From an uncultured Clostridia bacterium (lineage in GTDB: Bacteria; Bacillota; Clostridia; Christensenellales; CAG-314), in contig CAKPPA010000016.1 in assembly GCA_934177025.1 (NCBI GenBank), positions 1 through 13,910 of the forward strand: 13,910 nt of DNA. The letters are read 5' to 3'. Both the position numbers and the translations under genes were made by a program. This document shows positions 6,368-13,612 of this stretch, piece by piece (the stretch's first letter is position 1; every line of letters starts with the position of its first letter). The notes beneath the pieces are model-generated. The model saw only the letters and a program-made list of their open reading frames with translations, ran no database searches and was not told where the DNA came from.

Positions 6368-7450
6368 TTACCCAAATAAATGCAACAAGTCAACGGCTAT
6401 CACAAAGATAAGCAGGAGGATTAGCCCTACGGCGTGAATCCAGCCTTCCACGTTGCGATTGATTGGCTTTTTGCGAATCCATTCGATGACGACGAACAGC
6501 ATGCGCGAACCATCCAACGCCGGAAGCGGCAGGAGGTTAAACACGGCAAGGTTTACCGAAATTAACGTAATGAGGAACAAAACGTTGGCAAAGCCCGTGC
6601 GCATGATTTGCATGGTGATGTCGAGCGTGGTAATCGGCCCGCCGATTTGATCCAACCCGATGAGCCCCGTAACCAAGCCGCCCAGCGTTTCCAACACGTA
6701 GCCGCCGACACGGAAACAGTACGGCGCACTGCGCGTCAGTGCTTCGCCGAAACTGTAGCGAATGCGATCGCCGTAAGTCATGCTGATGCCCCAGCCGAAA
6801 TACGTTTGAGTTTTGTCGTCCTTCGTGATGGTGTAATTGCCCTTGCGAATGCCTTCCAACAGCACTTTTTCGCCGTCACGCAGCACCAACACGGACATTT
6901 CCTCCGGAGCGGAAGCAATGTACTTGCCGATGTCGTTTGCTAAATAAATCGTTTTGCCGTTAATCGCCAAAATGACGTCCCCTTGTCGGAAGGTGTTTGC
7001 CGATGCTTCCGCCGAATAGTTGGGGGACGTGTTGTAAATTTCGTGCACGGACGGGAGTTGATCGCCAAAGCAGGAAAAGGCAATCACCGCAATGAGAATT
7101 GCCGAAAGGAAGTTGAAAAACGCCCCCGAAAACAGCACGATGAGCCGTTTCCACGGTTTTTGTCGATTGAACGCAGCGGGATCCTCGCCGTCCTCGTCCT
7201 CCCCTTCGAACGCGCAAAAACCGCCGAGCGGTAGCACGCGAACGGAAAAATCCTCACCGCTTTTCATTTTTCGCTTGAAAATTTTCGGTCCCATGCCGAT
7301 TGCGAATTCGTTGATTTTAAACTTAAGCAATTTGCCTGCCGTGTAGTGACCGAGTTCGTGGATGGTTACCATGAACATCAAAATCAAAAATGCAAGCAAA
7401 ACGTAGGCAACGTTGCTTAAAATTTCGGTAAACGTGATAAAACTTAACAT
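6368..7450 (-). CDS. rseP: Site-2 membrane zinc metalloprotease, RseP/RasP family
   Basis: A 360-residue intramembrane protease (RseP in E. coli, RasP in B. subtilis) that cleaves membrane-embedded anti-sigma factors and signal-peptide remnants. TM1 carries the zinc site HELGH at 31-35 (MVTIHELGHYTAGK). A second hydrophobic segment is at about 105-128. A PDZ domain covers about 135-215 (DVILAINGKTI is its binding strand). TM3 includes the third ligand, D313 in NLLPLPALDG (305-314), and a last TM segment closes the protein. The ATG at 7450 is preferred to 7480 because AGAGGGA lies close upstream and because it begins with the expected membrane segment. It overlaps dxr by 7 bp. Confidence 0.95.
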   Translation of the reverse strand: MLSFITFTEILSNVAYVLLAFLILMFMVTIHELGHYTAGKLLKFKINEFAIGMGPKIFKRKMKSGEDFSVRVLPLGGFCAFEGEDEDGEDPAAFNRQKPWKRLIVLFSGAFFNFLSAILIAVIAFSCFGDQLPSVHEIYNTSPNYSAEASANTFRQGDVILAINGKTIYLANDIGKYIASAPEEMSVLVLRDGEKVLLEGIRKGNYTITKDDKTQTYFGWGISMTYGDRIRYSFGEALTRSAPYCFRVGGYVLETLGGLVTGLIGLDQIGGPITTLDITMQIMRTGFANVLFLITLISVNLAVFNLLPLPALDGSRMLFVVIEWIRKKPINRNVEGWIHAVGLILLLIFVIAVDLLHLFG

Positions 7451-8583
7451 GATGTCCCTCTTTTTAACTGCTCCGCACAACGACGGCGGATTTCTTCGTC
7501 CGCAGACAGAATATAGTCTAACGTAACTTTATTTTCAAATTTTGATAAATATGTGTAAATTATCTGACGAATGAACGGAGCGATTTCGTCAAACCGCAAG
7601 GCCCCCTGCAAAAATGCCTGCACAGCGACGTCGTTTGCGGCGTTGAGCAGCACGGGTGCCATGCCGCCTTTTGTCGCCATTTCCTTTGCTAACGTAAAAC
7701 AAGGGAATTTTTGCTCCGGAATTTTGCAAAACGTCAATGCGCCGAGTTCCGTTAAATCGAGTTTTTTGAGCGGCAACGGCAGGCGTTCGGGGTACGTTAG
7801 TGCAAGTTGAATGGGAATGCGCATATCCGGCTCGGCAAGTTGTGCCAAAAGGCTACCGTCCGCAAATTCCACCAAGGAATGCACGATGCTTTGCGGATGC
7901 ACGACTGCTTCGATTTTGGAATACGGCACGTCGAACAGCCAATGCGCCTCGATCATTTCGAAGCCCTTGTTCATCATGGTGGCACTGTCCACCGTGATTT
8001 TTTTGCCCATGCTCCAATTCGGGTGTTGCAACACTTTTTCCGGCGTGACGTGCTTCATTTCGTCCGCCGAGTAGGAGAACAGTGCGCCGCCGCTGGCGGT
8101 AAGAATCAGTTTTTCCACCTGCTTTTCCGCACCGAAGTGCAAACACTGCCACAAAGCGGAGTGCTCGCTGTCCATCGGAATAAGTTTGCCCTTAAAACTT
8201 TGTTTCGATTCCTGAAACAATTCGCCGCCGACCACCAGCGTTTCCTTGTTTGCCAAAGCGACGTCGACGCCGTTTTTTAAGCAATTTAGCACCACCGGCA
8301 GTGCGGTAATCCCCGACGTTGCAGCAACAACGACGTCCGCACCCCATTCCGCCAAGGTGGCAAGGCATTCCTTTGCGGGCAAAAAATCCTTTTCCGCAGC
8401 GGCGTTCGGACTCAGTGCGGAAAGGAACTTCGGACGAAATTCCTCTGCTTGCCGACGCAACAACGGCACGTTGGAATAGCCGACCAACCCCAAAACCTCA
8501 AAACGGTCGGGGTGAGTGCGGATGACATCCAACGTTTGCGTACCGATAGAGCCGGTACTACCCAAAACAACGACTTTTTTCAT
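7444..8583 (-). CDS. dxr: 1-deoxy-D-xylulose 5-phosphate reductoisomerase
   Basis: Dxr catalyses the first committed step of the MEP pathway: NADPH-dependent rearrangement and reduction of DXP to methylerythritol 4-phosphate. The 379-residue protein starts with the nucleotide-binding loop GSTGSIG (8-14). Catalytic elements follow: ANKETLV (111-117), metal ligands D138 and E140 in MDSEHSA, the SGG substrate loop (164-166), NKGFEMIEAHWLF with E209 as third metal ligand, HPQSIVHS (229-236) and MRIPIQLAL. The start is ATG at 8583; AAGGAG lies only 2 nt before it, unusually close, and no alternative start fits the family. A hairpin (8599-8621) lies just upstream. The end overlaps rseP. Confidence 0.97.
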   Translation of the reverse strand: MKKVVVLGSTGSIGTQTLDVIRTHPDRFEVLGLVGYSNVPLLRRQAEEFRPKFLSALSPNAAAEKDFLPAKECLATLAEWGADVVVAATSGITALPVVLNCLKNGVDVALANKETLVVGGELFQESKQSFKGKLIPMDSEHSALWQCLHFGAEKQVEKLILTASGGALFSYSADEMKHVTPEKVLQHPNWSMGKKITVDSATMMNKGFEMIEAHWLFDVPYSKIEAVVHPQSIVHSLVEFADGSLLAQLAEPDMRIPIQLALTYPERLPLPLKKLDLTELGALTFCKIPEQKFPCFTLAKEMATKGGMAPVLLNAANDVAVQAFLQGALRFDEIAPFIRQIIYTYLSKFENKVTLDYILSADEEIRRRCAEQLKRGTSC

Positions 8584-8598
8584 AGCTCCTTAATAGAA

Positions 8599-8621
8599 AT
8601 GCTTCGGATAAACCGAAGCAT
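8599..8621 (-). promoter_or_regulatory. Intercistronic hairpin between cdsA and dxr
   Basis: A perfect 9-bp stem (arms 8599-8607 and 8613-8621, ATGCTTCGG / CCGAAGCAT) with a five-base loop fills most of the 50-bp gap between the cdsA stop and the dxr start. In the minus-strand RNA it is followed by UUUCUAUUAAGGAG, so the tail is too poor in U for a convincing terminator. It may be a processing or mRNA-stability element, or affect access to the close dxr ribosome-binding site. Confidence 0.55.
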
Positions 8622-8633
8622 CGTAGCGATTTT

Positions 8634-9461
8634 TTAAACCAAAAAGCTGAAGATTAACGCGACGAAACAGGCATTGAACATGATTCCGTCGAAGCGATCC
8701 ATAATGCCGCCGTGACTCCCCAGCAAATGACTGTAATCCTTGATGCCGCAATTTCGCTTGACCATGCTTGCCACGAGATCGCCGATTTGCGTACACACCG
8801 CACCGAACAGCCCGATTGCAACGTAGTCGAAAATTTTTAGGCCGAGCGGCAACGGCAACCCGGGGACGATCCAATGGAACACTTCAAAAATCAAAAAGGT
8901 TACGCCGGCACCGAACAAACCGCCGAACACGCCGCCGATGGCACCTTCCACCGTTTTTTTCGGGCTGATATGCGGGCAAAGTTTGTTTTTACCGCACAGC
9001 ACGCCGACGAAATAGGCAAACATATCCGTGCAGACGGACACCAAAAACACCAGCGCAAGCCCTACGATGTTTAAATACGAACGATTAATGAAAAACATCG
9101 AGGAAAGTGCCAGCGCAGGGTACAACAACAAAAATGCGAAATGTTGCAACACGCCTGCTTCGAAATTGTTGAACACCGCAATGGCGCAACCGCAAATGAA
9201 CATCAGTAGCGTAAACAGCACCACACCGGTAAAGCCCAAAATGAAATAAGGGATGCCGAAACAGCCTGCAAACAGAAAAATCAGTAAATTAAATTGTCGC
9301 GGGATTCGTTCGCCCAAGGCTTTGCGTACTTCCATTACAGCCAACGCAATGACAATGCACAGAAATACGGAAAAAATGACTTTATCGAACCAGTAGGAAG
9401 TTAAAATTACCCCTACCAGCACGATTGCAATCAAAATCCCCATTAAAATTCGTTTTCCCAT
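8634..9461 (-). CDS. cdsA: Phosphatidate cytidylyltransferase (CDP-diglyceride synthase)
   Basis: CdsA makes CDP-diacylglycerol from phosphatidic acid and CTP in the membrane, the branch point of phospholipid synthesis. The 275 residues consist largely of hydrophobic segments (roughly eight), e.g. ILMGILIAIVLVGVIL near the N-terminus. The C-terminal family signature is clear: S232, K235, R236, K241, D242, then GSHGGIMDRFD at 248-258, including the two aspartates (D255, D258) that bind the metal. The ATG at 9461 has AGGGA 4 nt upstream, and the uppS stop is 8 nt upstream. The place between uppS and dxr is the usual one in Bacillota. Confidence 0.96.
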   Translation of the reverse strand: MGKRILMGILIAIVLVGVILTSYWFDKVIFSVFLCIVIALAVMEVRKALGERIPRQFNLLIFLFAGCFGIPYFILGFTGVVLFTLLMFICGCAIAVFNNFEAGVLQHFAFLLLYPALALSSMFFINRSYLNIVGLALVFLVSVCTDMFAYFVGVLCGKNKLCPHISPKKTVEGAIGGVFGGLFGAGVTFLIFEVFHWIVPGLPLPLGLKIFDYVAIGLFGAVCTQIGDLVASMVKRNCGIKDYSHLLGSHGGIMDRFDGIMFNACFVALIFSFLV

Positions 9462-9469
9462 TCGTTCCC

Positions 9470-10147
9470 TTACACTTTTCCAAATTTTCTTTCGCGTGAG
9501 CGATAGGCTTCAAGCACTTCATCGAAATCCTTTTCCGAAAAATCAGGCCACAACACGTCGGTAAAATACAACTCCGAATATGCGGACTGATACATCAAAA
9601 AATTGCTGAGGCGAAGTTCCCCGCCCGTGCGGACGATTAAGTCGGGATCCGGAAGATCCTTTTGGTACAAAAAGTTGCGAAAAGTTTCCTCCGTGACCTG
9701 CGACACGCCGCTTTTTAACGCGCGATTGACGGCGGACACGATTTCGTCCCTGCCGCCGTAATCGATGCACAGTTGCACGGTAAAATCGCGAAAATCCTTC
9801 GTTTTTTCCGTAACCGTGCAAATTTTTTTCGTTAAATCCTTCGGAAGGTTTTCCTGTCGTCCGGAAACCAGCACGCGGATTTTTTCCTTTTTAAAATCCG
9901 TTACGCTTAAAAACCGCCGCGCGAGATCGAACAGTTCCTCGACCTCCTCCTGCGGGCGCGACCAGTTTTCCGTGGAAAACACGTACAAACTGACAATGCC
10001 GATGCCCTTTTCCTTGGCGTAGCGCAACACGCGTCGAACGGTTTCCAGCCCTTCGCGATGCCCTTTTTGCCGTTTCCAACCGCGACGTTGTGCCCAACGG
10101 CCGTTGCCGTCCATGATAAATGCGATATGTTTCAATGCTTCAGACAT
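9470..10147 (-). CDS. uppS: Isoprenyl transferase, undecaprenyl diphosphate synthase
   Basis: A cis-prenyltransferase that extends farnesyl diphosphate with isopentenyl diphosphate to C55 undecaprenyl diphosphate, the carrier lipid for peptidoglycan and wall polymers. The protein is 225 residues. Motif I is MDGNGRWA with the Mg-binding D13, then GHREG near 29-33, FSTENW (57-62), and the C-terminal region with R173 and R179 in RTGGELRLSNFL and E192 in AYSELYF. The usual RTSGE motif reads RTGGE here, a mild variant. The start is ATG at 10147, with GAGGTGA overlapping the stop of the preceding small gene. It would use products of the MEP genes dxr and ispG downstream. The chain length made is inferred from context. 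Confidence 0.95.
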   Translation of the reverse strand: MSEALKHIAFIMDGNGRWAQRRGWKRQKGHREGLETVRRVLRYAKEKGIGIVSLYVFSTENWSRPQEEVEELFDLARRFLSVTDFKKEKIRVLVSGRQENLPKDLTKKICTVTEKTKDFRDFTVQLCIDYGGRDEIVSAVNRALKSGVSQVTEETFRNFLYQKDLPDPDLIVRTGGELRLSNFLMYQSAYSELYFTDVLWPDFSEKDFDEVLEAYRSRERKFGKV

Positions 10148-10155
10148 TTTTCACC

Positions 10156-10368
10156 TCAAACGCTTGAATTATTGACCACATCCATCAAAAAATTCCCTTC
10201 CACTAAACGAATTCCGTCCTTTTCCGCGTATGCTGCGAGAATTAAACGGGTGTCATAGGATTTTTGCTTGTCCGAAACGGTTTTTTCCACGGTGTAGTGT
10301 ACGCCGCATGCATCGAGTTTAGCACAAGCGTCCTCCGTTTTCCGTCCGACGAGTTCCCTCAAGTCCAT
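10156..10368 (-). CDS. Small PASTA-like protein between frr and uppS
   Basis: A 70-residue protein of unknown function. It begins at the ATG in TAATG, overlapping the frr stop by one base, and ends 8 nt before uppS, its TGA lying next to the uppS Shine-Dalgarno. This tight packing supports a real gene expressed by translational coupling, as it has no ribosome-binding site of its own. Residues about 6-30 (VGRKTEDACAKLDACGVHYT) resemble the PASTA pattern of a Gly, a helix with spaced Ala/Leu, then Gly and a beta strand. The second half contains DTRLILAAYAEKDGIRLVEG, consistent with further strands. There is no signal peptide or membrane segment, so unlike PASTA kinases and PBPs it should be cytoplasmic. 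The fold call is tentative. Confidence 0.72.
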   Translation of the reverse strand: MDLRELVGRKTEDACAKLDACGVHYTVEKTVSDKQKSYDTRLILAAYAEKDGIRLVEGNFLMDVVNNSSV

Positions 10369-10943
10369 TAGACTGCCATAACGTCCGTTTCTTTTTCTTT
10401 CGTGAGTTTTTCCACCAACTCGATTTGTTTCGCAATGACTTTGTCCACTTCCTTTTCGTAAAGGTCGGCGGCGTCCTCGGAAATGCTTTTTTCCGCTTTC
10501 ATTTTTTTCAATGCTTCCATAGCGTCGCGGCGGTGGTTACGTACGACGACTTTCGTTTCCTCCGAAAGTTTTTTGACGCTTTTTACCAATTCCTTCCGGC
10601 GTTCCTCCGTGACTTCCGGAAACACCAAACGAATGACGTTGCCGTCGTTTTGCGGATTTAAACCGATGTTTGCGGCGAGAATTGCTTTTTCCACCTTGGA
10701 AATTGCGCTTTTGTCCCAAAGCGACACAACCAACGTGCGCGGATCCCCGATTGCAATGTTGCCCATTTGATTCAAAGGAGTCATTGCGCCGTAGTAATCC
10801 ACCGAAATTTTATCCAAAATTTTCGGATTGGCACGTCCCGCGCGCAACAGGTTGAACTCACCTTTCATGTAATCGATTGCTTTTTCCGATTTCGACTGTA
10901 ATTCCTGAAATAATTTTTCTACGCGTTCGTTTTCGTATACCAT
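10368..10943 (-). CDS. frr: Ribosome recycling factor
   Basis: RRF works with EF-G to split the post-termination ribosome. The 191 residues match the family (about 185) over their whole length: LLRAGRANPKILDKI in helix 1, DPRTLVVSLWDKSAISKVEKA, NPQNDGNVIRLVFPEVTEERR, then VRNHRRDAMEALKK in the last long helices. The frame is open to 11000, but the ATG at 10943 is chosen because AAGGAG lies 6 nt upstream and the extension would overlap the internal promoter. The TAA shares one base with the next ATG. It lies after pyrH, as in most Bacillota, but here appears to have its own promoter. Confidence 0.97.
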   Translation of the reverse strand: MVYENERVEKLFQELQSKSEKAIDYMKGEFNLLRAGRANPKILDKISVDYYGAMTPLNQMGNIAIGDPRTLVVSLWDKSAISKVEKAILAANIGLNPQNDGNVIRLVFPEVTEERRKELVKSVKKLSEETKVVVRNHRRDAMEALKKMKAEKSISEDAADLYEKEVDKVIAKQIELVEKLTKEKETDVMAV

Positions 10944-10971
10944 ACTGAACTCCTTACTTCTGTTTGAAAGT

Positions 10972-11000
10972 ATTTTACTAAAAACAAGGGGATTTTTCAA
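10972..11000 (-). promoter_or_regulatory. Internal promoter for frr and downstream genes
   Basis: In the 61-bp gap between pyrH and frr the minus strand reads TTGAAA (11000-10995), 17 bp, then TAAAAT (10977-10972). Spacing is ideal and both boxes are near consensus. Transcription would start near 10965, about 20 nt before the frr ATG and just upstream of its Shine-Dalgarno. It would let frr and the lipid/isoprenoid genes escape the attenuator before pyrH. Confidence 0.62.
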
Positions 11001-11004
11001 GCGA

Positions 11005-11706
11005 TTAGCAAATAATTGTGCCGATTTCTTCCCCGTTTACCGCACGAATGATGCTGTTCGGTTCGTGCACCGCAAAAGCGATGATTGGAATTTGGTTTTC
11101 CATACACATGGAAATTGCCGTCGTATCCATGGCTTTTAGCCCTTTTTGAATGACGTCCATGTAACTGAGTTTTGTGAATTTTTTTGCATTCGGATTCGTT
11201 TTCGGATCGCTGTCGTAAATTCCGTCCACGTTTTTTGCAAGGAGCAGCGCATCCGCACCGATTTCCGCCGCACGCAATGCCGCGCCGGTGTCGGTGGAGA
11301 AAAACGGGTTGCCCGTGCCGCAAGCAAAAATGACCAACCGCCCTTTTTCAAAGTGACGGATTGCCTTCCGCAAAATGTACGGCTCCGCAACACGCACGAT
11401 GTTTAATGCGCTTTGCACCCGCGTCGGAACGTTTTCCTTTTCCAAAGCGTCCTGCAATGCCAACGCATTAATGAGCGTAGCAAGCATGCCCATGTGATCC
11501 GCCGTGGTGCGATCCATGTTCGTGCCTTGCCGCCCGCGCCAAAAGTTTCCGCCGCCGATGAGAATGCCGATTTCCACACCTTGCTCGTTCAGGCACTTTA
11601 ATTGTTTTACCAAATCGTTTACGGTATCCGCATTTAAACCGAAACCGTTTTCCCCCGCAAGCGCTTCGCCGCTGATTTTTATGATGATTCGTTTATACTT
11701 CGCCAT
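11005..11706 (-). CDS. pyrH: UMP kinase
   Basis: The hexameric bacterial UMP kinase of the amino acid kinase fold converts UMP to UDP using ATP, the entry to UTP/CTP synthesis and to UDP-sugars. The 233 residues show KISGEAL (10-16), GGGNFWRG (51-58), MDRTTADHMGMLAT (64-77), the UMP-binding GTGNPFFSTDTGAALRA (130-146) and KNVDGIYDSDP (158-168). Length and motifs are normal. The start is ATG at 11706 with GGAGG 5 nt upstream, only a few bases after the U-tract of the terminator-like hairpin that follows tsf. No promoter is seen in that 54-bp gap, so expression should depend on read-through from rpsB-tsf. Confidence 0.97.
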   Translation of the reverse strand: MAKYKRIIIKISGEALAGENGFGLNADTVNDLVKQLKCLNEQGVEIGILIGGGNFWRGRQGTNMDRTTADHMGMLATLINALALQDALEKENVPTRVQSALNIVRVAEPYILRKAIRHFEKGRLVIFACGTGNPFFSTDTGAALRAAEIGADALLLAKNVDGIYDSDPKTNPNAKKFTKLSYMDVIQKGLKAMDTTAISMCMENQIPIIAFAVHEPNSIIRAVNGEEIGTIIC

Positions 11707-11724
11707 AGTCCCCTCCGCTTGAAA

Positions 11725-11753
11725 AAAGGGACATACCTTCCATATGTCCCCTT
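11725..11753 (-). terminator. Terminator/attenuator between tsf and pyrH
   Basis: In minus-strand RNA, GGGACATA (11750-11743) pairs with TATGTCCC (11735-11728) around a seven-base loop. The stem extends outward through a G-U and two A-U pairs to 11 bp and is followed by a run of U ending at 11722. It starts 7 nt after the tsf stop. pyrH lacks its own promoter, so this is best read as a partial terminator that sets lower transcription of the downstream genes. Confidence 0.72.
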
Positions 11754-11760
11754 CCGTTTT

Positions 11761-12426
11761 TTACTTCATGTTTGCGAGTTGTTCCTGAATTTCCTGAGCG
11801 AAATTGTCCTGACGTTTTTCCAGTCCTTCGCCCATTTCGAAACGAACAAATCTGCGTACGCTGATTTTTTCGCCGATTGCCGCTGCCGTTTCGTTAATCA
11901 GTTGCAGAATGGTTTTGGAAGAATCTTTCACGTATTCCTGCTCGAGCAGGCAAACTTCCTTGTAGTATTTTGCAATACGGCCTTCCACCATTTTTTCGAT
12001 TACGTTTTGTGGCTTTGGTTTCGGTTCGTTTTGCGCTTGCGCAATGAGAATTTCGCGTTCCGCTTCCAATTTTTTCGGATCGACGTCCTCTTTCGAAAGC
12101 ACTTCCGGTTTTGCCGCTGCAATTTGCATTGCCAAGTTGTGAACCAAATCCTTGAATTGATCGCTACGCGCAACAAAGTCCGTTTCGCAGTTGACTTCGA
12201 TCAAAACGCCGATTTTGCCGCCCATGTGAATGTAGCTGTCCACAATGCCTTCCGCCGCAATGCGGGACGCACGTTTCGCCGCACTTGCCATGCCTTTTTC
12301 CCTGAGGATTTTTACGGCTTGTTCGTAATCCCCGTCCGCTTCCGTCAACGCCTTTTTACAATCCATCATTCCGACGCCCGTTTGAGCGCGGAGTTTCATT
12401 ACATCCGCATTCGTAAAATTCGCCAT
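11761..12426 (-). CDS. tsf: Translation elongation factor Ts (short form)
   Basis: EF-Ts is the guanine nucleotide exchange factor that releases GDP from EF-Tu. The N-terminal UBA-like domain (about 1-55: LRAQTGVGMMDCKKAL) and the EF-Tu contact motif TDFVAR (82-87) are clear. At 221 residues it is shorter than the B. subtilis (about 293) and E. coli (283) proteins, and resembles short Clostridia/Thermus-type EF-Ts with a reduced core; the C-terminal helical module (ISVRRFVRFEMGEGLEK) is present, so it is not truncated by mutation. The start is ATG at 12426 with AAGGAG 6 nt upstream, 19 bp after rpsB, so the two are co-transcribed. Confidence 0.97.
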   Translation of the reverse strand: MANFTNADVMKLRAQTGVGMMDCKKALTEADGDYEQAVKILREKGMASAAKRASRIAAEGIVDSYIHMGGKIGVLIEVNCETDFVARSDQFKDLVHNLAMQIAAAKPEVLSKEDVDPKKLEAEREILIAQAQNEPKPKPQNVIEKMVEGRIAKYYKEVCLLEQEYVKDSSKTILQLINETAAAIGEKISVRRFVRFEMGEGLEKRQDNFAQEIQEQLANMK

Positions 12427-12445
12427 ATTCCACTCCTTATTTGCT

Positions 12446-13252
12446 TTATTCTGCCGGATTTTCGTCCGCTTTCGGCTCCGCTTCCGCTTTCGGTTCCGTT
12501 TCCGCCATTTCGCTTTGTGCTACTGCCGCTTCCAAAGCAACCGCTTCCTCGTCCTCAACGTTGTAAACGATGCCTTCCTTTGCTTCGATAACCGCGTTTG
12601 CAATGACGCCTGCCATAACTTTGACTGCGCCGATTGCGTCGTCGTTACCCGGAATGATTTTGTCGATAACGTCCGGATCGCAGTTGGTGTCCGCAATTGC
12701 TACGATAGGAATGTGCAAGCTGAGTGCTTCCTGTACTGCAATTGCTTCCTTTTTCGGATCCACGATGAAAATTACGCCCGGAAGGGTTTTCATTTCGCGG
12801 ATGCCGCCCAAGTTCGTCAACAATTTTTCCCTTTCCTTTTTCAGTCCTGCGACTTCCTTTTTCGGAAGAAGGTCAAATTCGCCCATTTTTTCCATTTGAT
12901 CGATTTTGTTCAAACGATCGATACGCGTGCGGATGGTTTTGAAGTTCGTCAAAGTTCCGCCCAGCCAACGGCTGTTGACATAGTACATGCCGCATCTCGT
13001 TGCTTCCTGCTCGATTGCGGATTGTGCTTGCTTTTTCGTGCCGACAAACAGCACGTTTTTGCCATCTTTCACGATGTCGCGCACGAATGCGTACGCTTCC
13101 TCCGCCAATTTTACCGTTTGTTGCAAGTCAATGATGTGAATGTCGTTGCGCACCGAATAGATGTACTTTTTCATTTTCGGGTTCCAACGTCGCGTTTGGT
13201 GACCGAAATGAACGCCTGCTTCCAAAAGTTGTTTCATCGAAACTACTGCCAT
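12446..13252 (-). CDS. rpsB: Small ribosomal subunit protein uS2
   Basis: S2 binds the 30S subunit at the head-body junction and is needed for S1 association and mRNA binding. The 268-residue protein starts with the canonical MKQLLEAGVHFGHQTRRWNP segment preceded by MAVVS, has the RNDIHIIDLQQT motif, LFVGTKKQAQ, SRWLGGTLTNFKTI and PIVAIADTNCDPD, all diagnostic. A low-complexity acidic tail (Glu/Pro/Lys/Ala, about the last 25 residues) extends the core, as often seen in Bacillota. The start is ATG at 13252; the nearest Shine-Dalgarno (AAGGAG, 13270-13265) is 12 nt away, longer than usual. First gene of the rpsB-tsf unit, with its own promoter and a leader of about 110 nt. Confidence 0.98.
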   Translation of the reverse strand: MAVVSMKQLLEAGVHFGHQTRRWNPKMKKYIYSVRNDIHIIDLQQTVKLAEEAYAFVRDIVKDGKNVLFVGTKKQAQSAIEQEATRCGMYYVNSRWLGGTLTNFKTIRTRIDRLNKIDQMEKMGEFDLLPKKEVAGLKKEREKLLTNLGGIREMKTLPGVIFIVDPKKEAIAVQEALSLHIPIVAIADTNCDPDVIDKIIPGNDDAIGAVKVMAGVIANAVIEAKEGIVYNVEDEEAVALEAAVAQSEMAETEPKAEAEPKADENPAE

Positions 13253-13364
13253 GTTTTTTTGTTTCTCCTTTTTTTTGTTTTAGTTCCTCCTCGGGGAGTT
13301 TTCGCTCCGACTTCCACCTTACGTAGGCACAACCGCCGAATATCGCCCGAGTGCGTATTAAACC
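13253..13364 (-). promoter_or_regulatory. rpsB 5' leader with possible structure
   Basis: About 112 nt separate the predicted transcription start from the rpsB ATG. In the transcript CTCGGG (13351-13346) can pair with CCCGAG (13295-13290), and a GGAG/CTCC mini-hairpin lies within. The 3' arm touches a first GGAGG, while the used AAGGAG is further downstream. Such a leader could serve S2 feedback control, but no known S2-binding motif is recognised. Confidence 0.4.
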
Positions 13365-13370
13365 TTGCAT

Positions 13371-13399
13371 ATTTTAGCACAGTTATCTTTTTTTTGCAA
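13371..13399 (-). promoter_or_regulatory. Sigma-A-type promoter for rpsB-tsf
   Basis: On the minus strand TTGCAA (13399-13394) is followed by 17 bp and TAAAAT (13376-13371), with TG one base before the -10 (extended -10). Start of transcription is expected near 13364. The upstream 200 bp are A-rich on the transcribed-sense strand and could act as an UP-type element. Confidence 0.78.
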
Positions 13400-13612
13400 T
13401 GATTTCACGGCGAATTTCGGAAAATAGAACCTCATCCCGTAATTTTGCCGACGGCCGAAAACTTTTCGCCCTTTTTTGTTGCTCTGTTGCCTTGTTTTGC
13501 GTCCTTTTTTCTTTTGCCTTTTGCCGTGCTTTTTCGCTTTTTTCCTTTCTCTTGTCGCTTTTTCGGTTTTTCCGTTTCCCCTTTTCGCTTTTGAAAAAAT
13601 GCAACAAAAAAG
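13400..13612 (-). other. Intergenic purine-rich stretch without a convincing gene
   Basis: Between the DUF1292 terminator and the rpsB promoter the minus strand is strongly purine-rich, most so over 13480-13600, with many AAAAG and GAAAA words. Frames stay open because stop codons are rare in such sequence. One open frame (13646-13383) would encode a Lys/Arg/Glu-rich 87-residue peptide, but it includes the terminator hairpin, has no ribosome-binding site and ends inside the -35 region. I see no RNA gene or repeat of defined unit. Confidence 0.5.

Noticed and set aside
7451..7480. Upstream rseP start at 7480
   Set aside because: Would add ten polar residues before the first membrane segment; the ATG at 7450 has AGAGGGA at suitable spacing.
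10944..11000. Upstream frr start at 11000
   Set aside because: The extension lies over the internal promoter and has no ribosome-binding site; the ATG at 10943 has AAGGAG and fits RRF length.
11719..13402. Long plus-strand open frames (290 and 295 codons) opposite tsf and rpsB
   Set aside because: They are exactly antisense to two certain ribosome-related genes, have Phe/Arg-rich unnatural composition and no ribosome-binding site; they result from the purine-rich codon use of the minus strand.
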